Positions 1-12,955 of a stretch of DNA of 64,000 bases are shown piece after piece. The notes beneath the pieces are model-generated. The model worked only from the letters and a program-made list of their open reading frames with translations. It was not told the origin of the DNA and did no database searches. The DNA comes from Polytrichum commune (taxonomy: Eukaryota > Streptophyta > Polytrichopsida > Polytrichales > Polytrichaceae). Position numbers and translations under genes: made by a program. Numbering within the stretch: position 1 is the first letter of the stretch; the number at the start of each line of letters is the position of its first letter. The stretch is taken from positions 60,031,554 through 60,095,553 of the forward strand of contig OX485803.1 of the NCBI GenBank assembly GCA_950295325.1. The letters run 5' to 3'.

Positions 1-3000
1 TCCATAAGCTTATGTTATATGAAATGCACACTTTCAATATATAATGGACATAACATCATTGGACTAGATAATTAATAGGAGGAAAGTGGATAACAAGCCG
101 TAGGTGCGACAAGTCATCCACTAACTTGAGCTAGTTATCAATCATATGCAACCAGCTCATGCACAAAATTTGTGCACTATGGAAGATATTGTGCCTCCAT
201 GAATGCACAAATTGTAACGAGTTCTAATAACCCTTCAACTCTTGGATGAGTGATCAGTTATAATGCAATTTTGGCGGGAGCTTGACAAATGGGTGGAAAG
301 ACTATTAGATACTTGTAACACACCTAGGTTTTGCAATCTAGACTTTGGTGTGCAAATACCTTTTGTTGGCCCTAATTGTGTGCATTTTTGGCACTCAAAT
401 CCAACAAATTTCATCTTGTAGGATGGTTTTATCACATCTCAAACTATGATCTTCATTGGAATATCATAGGGTCATCGGATAGAAGTGCACATATAAAATT
501 TCAGTATGTCCAAATTTCATGCATAAGTCTAGATTTACTTACCACTTATTTAAATACAATACTAATTGGACATCAATGTCATCATAGGATGTCCATGTTG
601 CAATTGATGCTAGAATGTTATTTTGTGGTTTGTACATTGGGTTATCCTAAGCTTGGGGCTAACAACCACATCATGGTTGCCTTTAGAGAAAATCCGCAAA
701 GGTCACGATTTGGTATTCTAGTCAAATGAGAAGGATAGGTAAAATTTTGAGGTGTTTTCACCCTTGTTGCTTAACCTCTAAAGGCTAAAGCAAAATCATC
801 CCAAATGTGCCTAACATGGTTCAATGCAAGTCATTAGTTCATTTAACACATCGGCACCTCTTATGATAGATTTGATCTACGGACGAAAGCTTTGTAGAAG
901 TTAGGATTCTTCACATAAATTTTCAATTGTCTATGTGTCTTAAATCAAAAGAATATAGCATAAATGTGTATGTTGGTACACCCTAACGACTGTAATATCA
1001 ACCCCTGTAATATCATTTTTTTCTCTTATCTCCCAAAACCTTATGAAACAAATGTGCTCAGTTTAAATCTCCCTCCTTATTTTCACATTTCCTTCCCATA
1101 TTACACGAGATCTGACATTAACGTAATCCACCAAAGAATTAAAACCACACGCTTGCACATGTCACATTGTCATCATTGTCGACTTTGTGTTATTCCATAA
1201 TATCATACACTACATTGGTTCCCTATTATCACACATCCATGTCAACACTACATAGCTCCTTCAATGTCACGTGCACTTTGATTGCCACATGTGTGTTATT
1301 AGAAAGGTTAGAATATATTCTTAGGAAGTGGTGACGGTTGAGATAAAAATGTTTGCCTCGGCCTTTAGAAACTAAAGATAAGTTCATTGGTCTTTTCGAT
1401 AGACTAGGATTAGCCTCCCCAACTTACACAAGTCAATTGACCGTGAACGCTAGCTACATGCTCATAGGGGTCCACGATTCCACAAGTCTAAGGTCGGTTT
1501 GGTTGAGTCATTTGATTGCTAGATTGCCACAACATGCTCCATGACATATGGCATTCTCCTTGAAAAAACCGCCACATGGCATGACACATTCCATAGATTG
1601 TAAAGGGCCTAGCTAGTTTGACCCGCGCCCGTGCCGTCTCGTTGCCAAAAGTGGTCCCCCCCCCTCCCTTGGTCCCCAAACAATGGGCAACGGTACGACG
1701 ACAACCATGTTATGGCCATGTGACGCAATGAATAAATGTATTAGATTAATGGGTCCCATAGAACACTAAAGTTGTTCTCAAAGAATTGATCGCACTTAGG
1801 ATGGGTTTACATGGAATCAATGCAACCAAATTGTCTACGTTGTGTAATTAGACCCACTTGAATAAGGTACACTCCTATGTGCAATTTGGTTGCCTTTGCG
1901 ACTCATATGTTGCCTCTTCACTCATGCAAATTACCTTGGGTCAAATTCAAATCCGAAAAGATATATAACTTTATTTATTTCCTTACAACAACTAAAGGAA
2001 AAGGAAAAATGTTTTGGGGTTTCTTTTTGTCATTGTGATAATATTTATTCAAATTAGTGTGGAGCGATGATAAATTAGCGTGGGTGAGCCTAATTGTACA
2101 TATCAGCGTAGTTGTATTTGTGTTTTTAGTACTTTGGTGGGTTTCGAAGTCGAAGAATTGGGTCCAAGAAGGGGTTTTCCTTCCTCCACAATACTTGGTA
2201 TAAACGGCAACTACCATGCTTACTTGGAAGGTTTGGGACTAACAAAGTAGTTGTAGAAACTTAAAATGGATATGATGTACATTTGGTGGTTTGTTCACCA
2301 ACTTGAATTGGAAATTGTTCCCCTTACACTGATCATGTTTTACCAAGCTTCAAGATAAGGATAATATCTTCCTCTCGACAGGTGGCCTCCATTTGGGAGG
2401 AAGGGAGAACAAAGAAGGGAGAACCCAGGGTGTGCACTATTCATTAAAACCAAGCATCACGTGCGTGCATGCCCCTTATTAAAATACCCCTGTATACATT
2501 TTATTTTTGCTAAAATCAAGCAATATACTTACAAATCTCATTGCTTCAAAATACATTTCCATACATACACAAGGGTCCAAAAACAAATACAGAAATTGTA
2601 TATAACATGTGTACAAATGTTTGGAAATGCAAAAATATGGCCCTATTATATGTATAATATCAAATCATGGATTTTTAGTTATAAAGTCGTTACTTAGTGG
2701 ATGAAAAAACACATGATTCTTGGTCCAGGTCTAACTTGGACGCATAAACGCGTAAATGCGTACTTTACATATATTTTTCTATAGCCTCATGTATATCTAC
2801 TTCTTGCTTAATAGCAATATGTCTCTTGTACGTACATTTTGTACATGCTTGTTTTAAATAATACCCCTTTTGTGCACCCACGTGTATAAATACAATACTT
2901 GAACAATGCACTCCCTGGGAGGGAGAAGGAAGCTATTCAAAGTTGCAAGGGGTTTGGAGAAACTCATTAATTGTCCATTTTTTGTATATATAGGATGAAT

Positions 3001-3190
3001 TCTATAATCATACAAAGATGTAAAGCCCAAATTGGTGCCCACCTCCTTTCCCATTTTGAAGAAATAGTTTGCATTTGATGGTTAGTATTTCGTAATAATC
3101 GTAATGTATGACATGTTTAGAACATTATGTTTTGAAATTGTAATAAAAAATGCCCTCCATAATGGATGAATATGAAAAGAATTTACTACC
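1..3190. other. Intergenic, no gene recognised
   Basis: AT-rich sequence with only short open frames lacking recognisable motifs. The segment near 1910-1976 (starting TTGCCTCTTCA) resembles 62722-62788 near the far end of the window, so it belongs to a dispersed repeat. Around 2050-2095 the phrase AATTAGCGTGGGTGAGCCTAA resembles the terminal repeat of the MITE-like element at 37372-37578, but no partner end was found. No promoter or RNA gene is visible. Confidence 0.6.
1910..1976 (+). repeat. Dispersed repeat, copy 1
   Basis: About 65 bases, starting TTGCCTCTTCA and including CACCTTGGGTCAAA-like sequence, align by eye with 62722-62788 in the same orientation. No coding capacity or termini are seen. 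It is probably a fragment of an unclassified transposable element. Confidence 0.45.
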
Positions 3191-3199
3191 CACGTTCTA

Positions 3200-3660
3200 A
3201 ATAGTGAGGATGTGTGGCCAAACCACATTATAAGAGCAAAAGTGCCATAGTCTAATATCTTTAGAGATAGGGATAGTTGACCACCTGTTTGATTTCAATA
3301 ACAAGCTTATGGTTTGCATTGTGGTTAGCAACGATGATCTTGCATTGTGATGGTGCCAATCGTTGCTTCCAAGTACCATTCACATTCGTATTGGAGAAAA
3401 TCCTGGAGGTGGAGGCAATCTAGTTTCTTCCATGAGGGACGGAAAGAATGCCACTTATCAACAAGAAAATCCTCCTTGATATATATAAGCTAATACGATG
3501 TTTGATGTCGTTGGGTTGTTGTGGGTTTCCCAACGAGATAAACCCCATGATGCCTTCCACAAGGTTATCAATATGTGCTGAATGTTAAATCCTTGTGTTG
3601 GCCAGATGTCGAGAAAGTGAGGTTGCTTGACTGACTAACCAAGAGAAGGGTACGTGAACA
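3200..3660 (-). mobile_element. LINE 3' fragment (C-terminal region), truncated
   Basis: On the minus strand, broken frames read NRWSTIPISKDIRLWHFCSY, preceded by LHLQDFLQYECE-like and MWKASWG-like phrases. These match in order the region downstream of the reverse transcriptase in the LINE at 38190-39800 on the plus strand (about 39120-39560), so both are copies of one non-LTR retrotransposon family. The Cys-His motif HFCSYN is followed in the other copy by ENKAHFMLECP, a zinc-knuckle-like end. Here the similarity stops just after CSYNVV. Frameshifts and stops make it inactive, and no RT lies upstream. Confidence 0.7.
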
Positions 3661-4239
3661 AGCCGTTGTTTGAATATTACGAATTTCGGTACAAATGAAA
3701 TATAATGAATTCTTACTTGGAGTGTACAACAAGATTTATCACATGTCTAACACTCTTGGCATAATTTATTTTGTGTAGATTTACATTTAATTCATGTATG
3801 ATTTCTTTGAAATTTCTTAAGTGCTTATTTCTCCTATTTTCTGCATCATATTGATTGTATAAAATTTATTTGTTGTATCTTCACACCAATTTCGCCTATC
3901 TTCACAAAAATGTGCCCTTTTCAATTTTAATATTTTATAAGGCGTTCATAATTTGTATAATTCAAAAAACGTACTTGGTAATATATTTCTGTCATGTAGA
4001 CAATTAATGAACCATTTTTAAAGTATATAATTTGCTAGCATACGTACTCTCTGTATAACACTTGACAATGTGTTTGATAATGAATTTCTCTTTATGAGTT
4101 TAGAGATTCTTTCTCCGTTTATTGCACTCTAGTCCACTATCCACAAACTATAACTTATGTAGGGTTATTGCAATTTGGGAAACCCATTGAGATTTGAATT
4201 TGAATTTGAATTTGATGTTTTTTTGCAAATCTTGTTAAC

Positions 4240-4660
4240 CTTGGAGCAATTGGCTAAGCCAACTGCTACTAGTAGTTAACTTCGAGAAGAAGGAGAAAAA
4301 GATCCAAAAGATCCAAAAGATCCAAAAGATCCAAAATAGACCATGGACCGTTAGATATTGCAACCCACAAGATCTAATGGTTCAAATTTTTGTTTATTAT
4401 TTTTTTTTTTGCTTTGGAGGAAGGGGGGAATTCAATTGCTAATAACAGTCGACCAAAATTTATACCACTAGTAGAAAGCATAATTTTTACTCCTAAAATC
4501 ATTACTCCACTTAAATAGTTACACATTAGGGGTCATCACATCACATCAAGGGGCAGATGTGATGGTTTCACATCTCTTGTGTCGTGATGGCCGATGTCCA
4601 TTTGCACATCCTTACCAAGGGCGCGCTTCCATGTGCTAGTCAAGTTGGTGAAACCACTAC
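4240..4660 (+). repeat. Dispersed repeat, copy 1 (pair with 28340-28680)
   Basis: The order of phrases is shared with 28340-28680: ACTGCTA followed by a TTAACTTC/TCAACTTC step, then GTTAGATATTGCA, AAGATCTAATGGTT, and a later block ending CATTTGCACA. Both copies lie on the plus strand and are diverged with small indels. No open frame is maintained. This copy carries the 9-bp tandem expansion that the other lacks. Confidence 0.6.
4301..4336. repeat. 9-bp tandem repeat, 4 units
   Basis: GATCCAAAA is repeated four times without interruption. It lies inside the dispersed repeat copy, whose partner near 28400 has only a degenerate AAAAACC-rich stretch, so it is a local expansion. Confidence 0.9.
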
Positions 4661-7220
4661 ACCGTTTATAGTGTTTAGTGTCATGTCACTAATAGTGTTG
4701 CTTACCCTATTATGAGGCATATCCTAGGTTGCACTAATGGCTAACAAGGTTGATCAGTAATGTAACCGTATGACACTAGTCATTTGCATGTTCGATAAAA
4801 TCTTCTTGTAACACAAAATTCATCAACTCAAGCACCACAAGCCCTATTCAATGAAAGATGTGGTGGTGGTGCCATCGCTCCACCCTTCCCCATTGTTCTT
4901 GTCTAAAGAACAAAAACGCGAAAGACATAGGGCCACATGTCGAAGATTCCCTTTTAAAACAAACATGTGACAAAAAAGAGAGGGAACAAATGTGGAAAGG
5001 TGGGGGGACTACAAGTGCAAAAGGTGGGTATTGTGGGAAAAGCCAAGGGAGGTGAAGGGCATGGAACCAAGTTGGCAATGTGACATGGGCAATAGGAAAA
5101 ATTTAGGATATTTTCAACTTTTTAAAAGAATATTCATTGCTTCCTCAGGGTGCTCCATAGGAGCATGGTGGCAGGCTATGGGAGCTTATGTGCATGGGCA
5201 TGGGGCATATAGTTGCGTGGGTGTATGGGGTTGGGTTCATCGGAGATATTAATTCATATGCATGGGTCCAAGCTAAATGTCATAAACTAATTAAAACTTT
5301 CACTTCAAAAAGTTACTTATCGTAAAAATAAATGTCATGTTGACAATTAGTGGATGTGACACTACTAGACGTCTAGGTATCTAATTTAGGCCTGTCGTAG
5401 ATATTGTACGTGACGCTAAATGTAATGGTGTAGATGACAAAGACTCGGACCCCCTTCCACATGGAAGTGTGCTTTAATTTTCTTCAAAAAATGAAAGTCA
5501 ATGGCTGACACAATTGTAGGGGGGATTTGAAATTTCAGGAGGGGGACTTAATCGCCTCTTTTCCAGATGCTGGAAATTAGCTTTCAGTTACATAAATAAA
5601 CTTTAATTTTATAAACCCCTTGGGTGTGGTTCCGAGATCGTTATATTTTACACTATTTTTTTCTAACATGGTGCCATAAACATATTATTCAACCATTGCT
5701 AGGAAATATTTTGATTTAAAAAATGTTTTATAGCATCTCAAGACACAACATTCAACCAATCTAGTCATGCAATATTCAAAATGGGTAAGTGCAAGGATGA
5801 CCACATTTAAGCTAATATGTTGAAAAACCAAATTTTCTCTCATATGTTGGACCCCCCCCCCCTTCTCAACTGGAAATGCTCGACTATCAAGATGCTTGGA
5901 AATACTAGTGAAAGCTTCGCCAATATTGATGAACTCTATCTTGCAATGCCAAAACAACCGGCCCATGGAAGTGTGCCTCCACGGAGCTATGGTTGTCTAG
6001 TAATGGTCAAAACATAATTTTTGTTCAATTAATCACTTGAGGTAGATGAGGCTAATTTAGTTAGCTTCCTTAATCAAACACATGTTTTTGGCTCCTAGTC
6101 CATTTTTTAAATTAAAAAAATTGTGTTGTGGGTATTCTATGATGAATAAACAATTTGGCAACAACTGGATGATGAAAGAGTTCCCCCCTATAACACCACA
6201 TTGGGAAGAGAAGAATCTTTGATTCCAGAGCCTAGATTAACGCCTTCCTCAACTCCGATTTCAATTAGTTCAAATTCTTTGGTCTTGATTAGTGACTACT
6301 AACCTACTCAAGCTTCCTTTGCTCGAATCCATCGTCTAGATAGATGTATTGAGAAATATAATAGGTTCGAATTAGATCATTCTTGTTGACATGATGGCCC
6401 TCATTTTTTGTTGAGAGAACATGTTTGGGTTCTCTCGCCACAAAATTTGGGTGACTATCAAATAACATCCATTTATAAACATGTAGAATTCCATGTGACT
6501 TTCTCATCCATAGTCACTTCTATTTTGGATGACCTTCTGTAAAACGAAGTAAACTGCCACTCATTTATGAACCAATGAGAAATCTTAAAAAATCGTGGTC
6601 ATTGTCATTGGTCACTAGCATAACACATACCCTAATATGCAGGCACATTACAAGTTGAAAGTGCCTTTTTGGGTTTGATGGCAAAATGTTCATAACTACT
6701 AATGCCTATCAACGCCACTTTAAGCTTGATAAGGCCCTAGGGTTTGGGTTTTATCACCACATACTCACCTCTGCTTCCAATATGAGTGGATCCTTGTTAA
6801 CAAAATTCCATAAATATTTGAAATGAGAGGACTTCTAGAGATTGATGACTATATATAATTTAGCCAAAATAAGTAGAAATAGTCTTCCCTCCCATCATTG
6901 TCGATCGTCCTTCCTTATGGATTATATTATGTGCGTTCTCTCTCTTTTTCTTCCTTCCTTCCCTCCTTGGGTTTTTCCTTGGTCTCATGTACAATGTGCT
7001 CAATGAAGCTTGAGAATGTTTCAAGGTTATGAGAGTATGCGTCCTAAGGAATAAAAAACCAAGGCATCCAAGAAGAAATAACATCATTTCGCCATGTGGG
7101 TCGGTTCCATGACCATGGAATATGTCAATATATTGTGTGGGCCCTGAACAAAGTAAGAATATTCGTTTATTAATCATAAATTCAAGTTGACTTTTGGAAA
7201 TTTGGGTGGAGTTATACTCC

Positions 7221-7285
7221 CGGCACTATTCACATAAATCATTGTTCATCCTAGCACTATTCACAAGAAACATTGTTCATCCTGG
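7221..7285. repeat. 32-bp tandem repeat, about 2 units
   Basis: The phrase GCACTATTCACA followed by ATTGTTCATCC occurs twice with a period of about 32 bases. Degraded ACTATTCATT phrases continue to about 7330. Confidence 0.7.
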
Positions 7286-7330
7286 TATTATTCATTGAAA
7301 ATACCAACACTATTCATTATTCGTACCGGT

Positions 7331-8460
7331 GTCAATTTCTTCCAATGAAGGTAAGACAATGGAGGCCCATGTCAAATGCTAAATATAGAATAAAACATCA
7401 CCATCTAGCTAAATAATGCTATGGAACATAACTTCCAAGAGAAAGGATAATTTAATGAGATTAGTTGTGGTTGTTCTTCTTAATAGTCGCCTATATTTGA
7501 GTGGCATATGGCAAGGCTTGTAGTTCAACATGGTCACTAGGACAACATGCCATTGCTCATGAGTTTGGACCATGTGCCCAACACCTAAAAACCATACTAA
7601 AGTTCAATATTGAACATTAGACCTTATGCAATCATTTTTCAAAATATAATAAAATATAATAAAATAAAATAAAATAAATCCTTCTCTTTGAACTCTTATA
7701 ACTTTTACATCTCCACTCCAACTCTCACACGTAAATGACAATCTTTGTGGTTCATCGCTAACGTTAACTAGAGGAGACAATTCTTGAGCCAATCCAACAC
7801 CCAAAATATAGGGCCACAATATACCTTCTATATTAGCCCTTATAAGTTTATGTTTTAAAAATCAATTATGTATGTGCTTCCAGGAATCAATGTAGTCACT
7901 GTGGCAACATGATTATATGTTCATTGGTTGACTATCAAAATGATGTTGTAATTTAAAGTTTGCCTCAAATTCCTTGTGTTCTTCACAACTATTTATCACA
8001 AGACTGTGCCACCTATGTATGCCACAACTATGAATATGGAAAGTGCTACAAATTTTGAAGTGGCAATGTTTACTGGAACACACAGTTTATCAAAAGGTTA
8101 ACCCATGACCGCTTATCTAAATGCTAGTACTTGACTATAACAGTTGCCAAAAAATTTATGAAAATAATCAATCAAAATCCACCACCACATAAACCTCAAC
8201 TCCATTTGTCTATAAAATATAAATCTCGTATATGTCAACTTACCAATCTTCTCAAGCTCGGACTCAAGGGGCCCTCTCATGTAGGCCACGGCCTCTTTAG
8301 CTCCGTCATTTCCCTCATACAACAACCCTATGATGTTGGGAGTATGTTAGATATTCACACCTTCTATAAACCCTCTACTTCCACAATTTTTTCGTTCATT
8401 ACTCTCTCATCGTAGTTGCTAGAGAGAGCTTCTTAAAACACCCACTTAAGTTAGATAATG
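7331..8460. other. Intergenic with one diverged repeat copy
   Basis: No gene recognised. About 7925-8035 contains CAAATTCCTTGTGTTCTTC followed by GTGCCACCTATG, a diverged third member of the repeat that is tandemly duplicated at 11080-11500. Short open frames on both strands overlap and show no motifs. Confidence 0.5.
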
Positions 8461-8499
8461 AAACACTAAAAGTAAGCATTGCACTCCACCACCAAGATC

Positions 8500-10600
8500 G
8501 CCCCAGGTCTAACATTTGCCGAATCAAGGGCTCGGCAAGTTTGGTTTCCCTTAAACCCATAAACATTGAACCTTCGATTGCAAAAAGTCTCACTCATACA
8601 AAAATCCCTTCCACTTAAACAACTCCCCCAACCCACTAGCAATTTATACCCAAGTATTGATATGCACACAACATATTCTCCTCCACACTGCTCACCCTCG
8701 CTAAAACTACTCCCACCCCCAAACTCAAATCCAACAATCCCAACAAACCTCACAAATACCCAAAACCCGCAAACTTCCAAATTGAATACCACCCACCACC
8801 AATCCCCAACACATTTTCCAAAACCCCAAGAACATTGTTTATCATCATTCACACCGACTAAACACATAAACCCTCCCCCCCCCCCCCCCCCACACACACA
8901 CACCCCTTTCCTCTTCATTATTCCAACTCCACAAATTTTCCTTCCTATTATAATGAAAAGAACCAGACTTAATTATACTAAGCATGGTACAATACTCTCC
9001 TCTCCAAAATAAAATCCTTACATACCTTGATCTCCTACCCCACAAATAATCTATGGGGGCCCACTACACACATACACAAGCTACCTATACCCACCCCTCA
9101 CCTCGTCCATTACCATCATTTTACCTCTCCAATACCCTCCCAACAAATTATATTACACATATGGTTTTTTCACACCACCAAACAATGAAGGCCAATGGTA
9201 ACATTGCATGATCTAGTATCTACAACAACCAACATTACTGCTAAATTATTGGGATATCCCAATATAATACGCATTGAATTATACACTGTATTTACTCGCA
9301 ATCCAACATACACAATACCTAACACACAGTGTATACATTTTTACAGACAACCTTAACAACATATACCTCGTTAATAACCACCTTTGCCACCCCTCCTCTT
9401 AACACAACCGACCAGACAAACTTCTCATAGCTAGAATTCTCTTCCACATCCAAAATTCCCCACATCATGTCACAATCCGGAAAGTAAGAGCACATACCAA
9501 CATCATAGGCAATGATAAGGCGGACGAAGTTGCTAAACAAGGATCTCTAGGAGATCCCATCCTCCTCTTGCAAACCATGTTCCACTTCATTGGCCACCAC
9601 ATACCATATTGGCCTACAAGTAACTCAACATCCACACAACACGATGGATCCATCTGCAATATACAGAGATAAATCAAGAAATCGTACTTAAATTCCATAA
9701 TATTGAACTCCACAAATACGATCCCCTACGTATATAAATGGCTTCAACATAACTATATCCACCAAGCTTGGTCTTATGGACCTCTTCTATTATCTCTCGT
9801 GCTCAAATTACTCAAACTCTTCGATTCCGCTATGGCCACTACATGGGTAACTACCAAAAACAAAAATGCTTAACGTTAACTCTCTCCCCTTTGCAACAAA
9901 TGTCGACTCAAACAAGATGATGCATGTTTACATCTCCTCTCATGTTGCACTAATAAGCATATCACAACTATGTGCACGGACTGGCACAAACAAGGTTGTC
10001 CACCTAATCTCTAATACCCTACTTGCCCATCCCCAATACATGTCATTTCACACTAATTCAAGCGGGCACTACCTCCCAATGGCCCCTTCAAAATACCCTT
10101 CCATCATGGCTACACCCTCGTTTATGTTTCTACCTAGGTACCAATGTCTAGCCAAACTTTTTCTTGCATCCAAGGTAAATCACCCAACACTCCCCTCCCT
10201 TCTCCCCACATCCCTCCATTACCATCCAACTTATTGAATTCACACACTGCAATAATAGATTCTCTGACTTAGCCACCACACGCAAACACGATAAATACGG
10301 CTCCCTTATTCCCCACCTCCAAGAACTCAATTGGAATGGCCTTCCACCAATCATTATCACAACATGTATCTGTGGAACCATACACCAATCTATTGTTGAC
10401 ATCCTCAAGGACTTGGGCATCACATCTCCTAGACTTAAGCAACTTATGCAAAATACCTCCCTCAACGCCATTAAATACTTGTCATACATCAATCATCCTT
10501 AACACAAGAAAACTAGAAAAACAACAATCCTTGATCCTAATTGATGAGAGTTTTGAGTCCAATACGGGTCCACCTACTGAAAGATAGACACTACACCATC
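8500..10600 (+). mobile_element. LINE 3' part: degraded RNase H plus conserved C-terminal domain
   Basis: Frames on the plus strand, joined across several frameshifts, read as the 3' half of a non-LTR retrotransposon polyprotein. An RNase H fold lies at about 9155-9545: a damaged first strand (TYGFFTPP, where families have YTDGS), IELYTVF with the conserved Glu, FTDNLNNIYLVNNH with the second Asp, and VRAHTNIIGNDKADEVAKQG with the last Asp. The first catalytic Asp is missing, so the domain is dead. Downstream, 10220-10540 encodes LIEFTHCNNRFS, then KYGSLIPHLQELNW, PPIIIT and GTIHQSI phrases, a C-terminal region I believe is conserved in this LINE group. Proline-rich frames at 8566-9050 are probably the linker after a lost RT. 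The start is approximate. Confidence 0.65.
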
Positions 10601-10716
10601 CTCCCCTTACATTTCCTTATGGAAATGTTATGAGACAGCAAACAAACTAACTTCACATTAGTAATTTACCGACATTATTATTATCATTATTATTTCCAAA
10701 AAAAATCCTCCCAAAA

Positions 10717-10942
10717 CCTTTCATAACATAACTAAACAATTAGATGATGGTCTCTTTCCAAATAAAGAAGATTTACACAAAAAACCCTAAATTTATATAT
10801 GCTTGTCGAAAACCCCACAATGCACAAACACTTTTCATAGCATTACTGAATAACTAGATGATGGTTTCTATCCAAAAAAAGAATTTGTATTTGAAAAACC
10901 CTAAATCTATAGATGCTTGTCGAAAACTCCACGGTACAACAA
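10717..10942. repeat. 114-bp tandem duplication
   Basis: Two adjacent units (about 10717-10830 and 10831-10942) share CTTTTCATA, TAGATGATGGT, AAAACCCTAAAT and ATGCTTGTCGAAAAC in the same order. Divergence is moderate. It lies immediately 3' of the LINE remnant. No coding potential. Confidence 0.8.
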
Positions 10943-11079
10943 CACAAGTGCTCCCCCCAATGAACGGGGAATCCTGACATTAAAGGAAAGTCATTCTTAC
11001 CGATACCTAGTTCCATAGATCGCAACCAAGGTGTTGAGTAATGTCATGTTGACTCACAAACTAGCTTTCTTTGGTAGTT

Positions 11080-11500
11080 GACTCGCAAAATATTGTTACT
11101 ATAAGCTTGCCCTAAATTCCTTGTATCCTCCCAAACCCATTTATGACGGGATTGTGCCACCTATAATGCCATATGGCATAGCTAAGAGGAGACTTAAGTC
11201 AAATTGGGGTCTAGGTGGAAACCTATGTGGAGCCTCATTGTAAGTTCCCTCCCAACACTTTTGACTCGCAAAGTAACTTCGTTAATAGACTTGACGAAAT
11301 CTTGCCGGTTGCCCTAAATTCCTTGTATTCTTCCAAACCCATTCATGATGGGACTCGCCACCTATGATGCCACATGGCATAGCCATAAGGGAGAATTGGG
11401 TCAAATCGGGGTCTAGGTGGACACCTATCCTATGTGGAGCTTTTCCGGTTTCAAGAGTACCTAATGTATATAAGATACTTATACTTCCTTCCCAACACTT
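11080..11500. repeat. About 200-bp tandem duplication
   Basis: Two units carry the same ordered phrases: GCCCTAAATTCCTTGTAT, CCAAACCCATT, CGCCACCTAT-like, GCCATATGGCATAGC or its variant, GGGGTCTAGGTGGA, CTATGTGGAGC and CCCAACACTTTTG. A diverged single copy is at 7925-8035. The palindromic core CCATATGG/CCACATGG is present in both units. No protein is encoded. Confidence 0.8.
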
Positions 11501-12737
11501 TTGGCATGTCGTGCGTTAGTTTAATTAATTAATATGATATAGTAGTTGGTAAACAAAGATCTTGGGTCAACTTTGGGAGGTCAGCAGCATTGGGAAGTCA
11601 GCACTCGGCCTGAGCTTGAAGTTGTTCTTTGAGACTTTGCAACACTTTTGTGGGGTCCTTGATCGGGGGAAAAAAAAAGGGTTGGCTGCTATTCAATGAC
11701 CTTGGCGAACTAGTTTGACTGCAACTCACCGGGTGCCATTTGACCCCAAAAATTGGGGGAAAAAAGAAGAAGAAAGAAAGAAAGAGAAATATATATGTAC
11801 ACAAACTATCTATCTATCTGTATATATATCTAGCTAATAACTCGAAATATCCCAAAGCATTGCTAGGGCTAGATGCCTTTGCTCTTTGACCAAGGGCCCA
11901 CCAAATTCACCCGGGTCAAAAAGGATATAGTAGAAAAATGTTACATCTTTTTATGGTTAGTTCGGTATATATGTATAACCGAATCAGGTAAAACAAAGTC
12001 AAAAGTCTCCTATGCTAATTCCGGAGTCAAACCGGTCCTAAAAGGAAAACGTTCATGTTGTGATAGAGTTGATTGGGTTGGTGTGTGTATGTGTGTGTGT
12101 TTTTGGGGGGAGGAGCTATGAAGTGATGTGCATATTCATTGGATATTCAATATATTTGTAGAACGTTCTAGACATATACCTATTTTATTCTCAAAAAGAA
12201 ATTTTGAATACCTTACATTTTAAATGGGACCTAACTTTTGTTGCATGACGCTTTTCATTGGAATGTTGGAAATCCCCCCTCCCTACTAGTTTAATTCTTG
12301 GCAAAATATCATGGGGGGTGCAGTATAACTTCTCCATTCCAAGTATAATATTGTAGATTGATTCCAATTGGGTCCCGCTTAGACTCAACCGGGGTCGTTG
12401 GACCCGATTTGGGGATGACATTTTCTTCTAGATGCAAAGATTTCCACACCAGACGATGTTTCTCAGCACTTTCACACTTCCTTATGATAGGTGCCATGAA
12501 ACTTCGCCCCTTAGCCAATATGGACGTGTGTAGAGTTTGGTTCATGGCCCCTTATCAGGGGGTGGGGAAGGAAGGACAATGTAGTAAAAAAATTGCCCCT
12601 CCCAAATTTGTTGTTGGTTCAATTCAATTCCATTTAATTCATTTGCGCCCACTAAAAACTAAATTGGAGGTTTTTGACCTCGACTTAGGGATTAGTTCGG
12701 TCAAGAACCACCAAGGCATACAATGGAGATACAATAG

Positions 12738-12955
12738 TTTTTTTTTTTTTTTTTTTTTTTTTTTTGGTTTTTTGCAATTCCACCCTCGCCCTCTGGTAGG
12801 TCAAGAGAATTTTGCCCGATGCTTCAAGTGACCGCAAGTTTACTAAACCTAATGCCGCTGCACCCTTTCTAAAGGGGCAATGGTAGACATAGGCTAGTGT
12901 CAACGGCCTCACGATTGAATTGTTTGCCAACTAAACTACGCAAGATCCGACGAGA
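12738..12955 (-). mobile_element. Possible SINE with poly(A) tail, minus strand
   Basis: On the minus strand a roughly 190-base body ends in a run of 28 A (plus-strand T-tract 12738-12765). Near its 5' end the body carries GTAGTTTAGTTGGC, which fits the tRNA A-box consensus TRGYNNARNNGG. No convincing B box at tRNA spacing and no target-site duplication was found, so the SINE reading is tentative; it could be the tail of another retroposon. Confidence 0.35.

Larger units (their letters stand above)
3661..7200. other. Intergenic, repeats only
   Basis: No gene recognised. It holds a hexanucleotide run (TTGAAT-type, about 4192-4215), a 9-bp tandem repeat (4301-4336) and a dispersed repeat shared with 28340-28680. 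The opposing open frames at 4848-5252 and 5685-6017 overlap each other and carry no family motif. Confidence 0.55.

Noticed and set aside
8466..8918. Minus-strand Gly/Trp/Phe-rich frame of 150 residues
   Set aside because: Antisense of the proline-rich LINE region and a poly-C/CA tract. The coding sense, supported by RNase H motifs downstream, is the plus strand.
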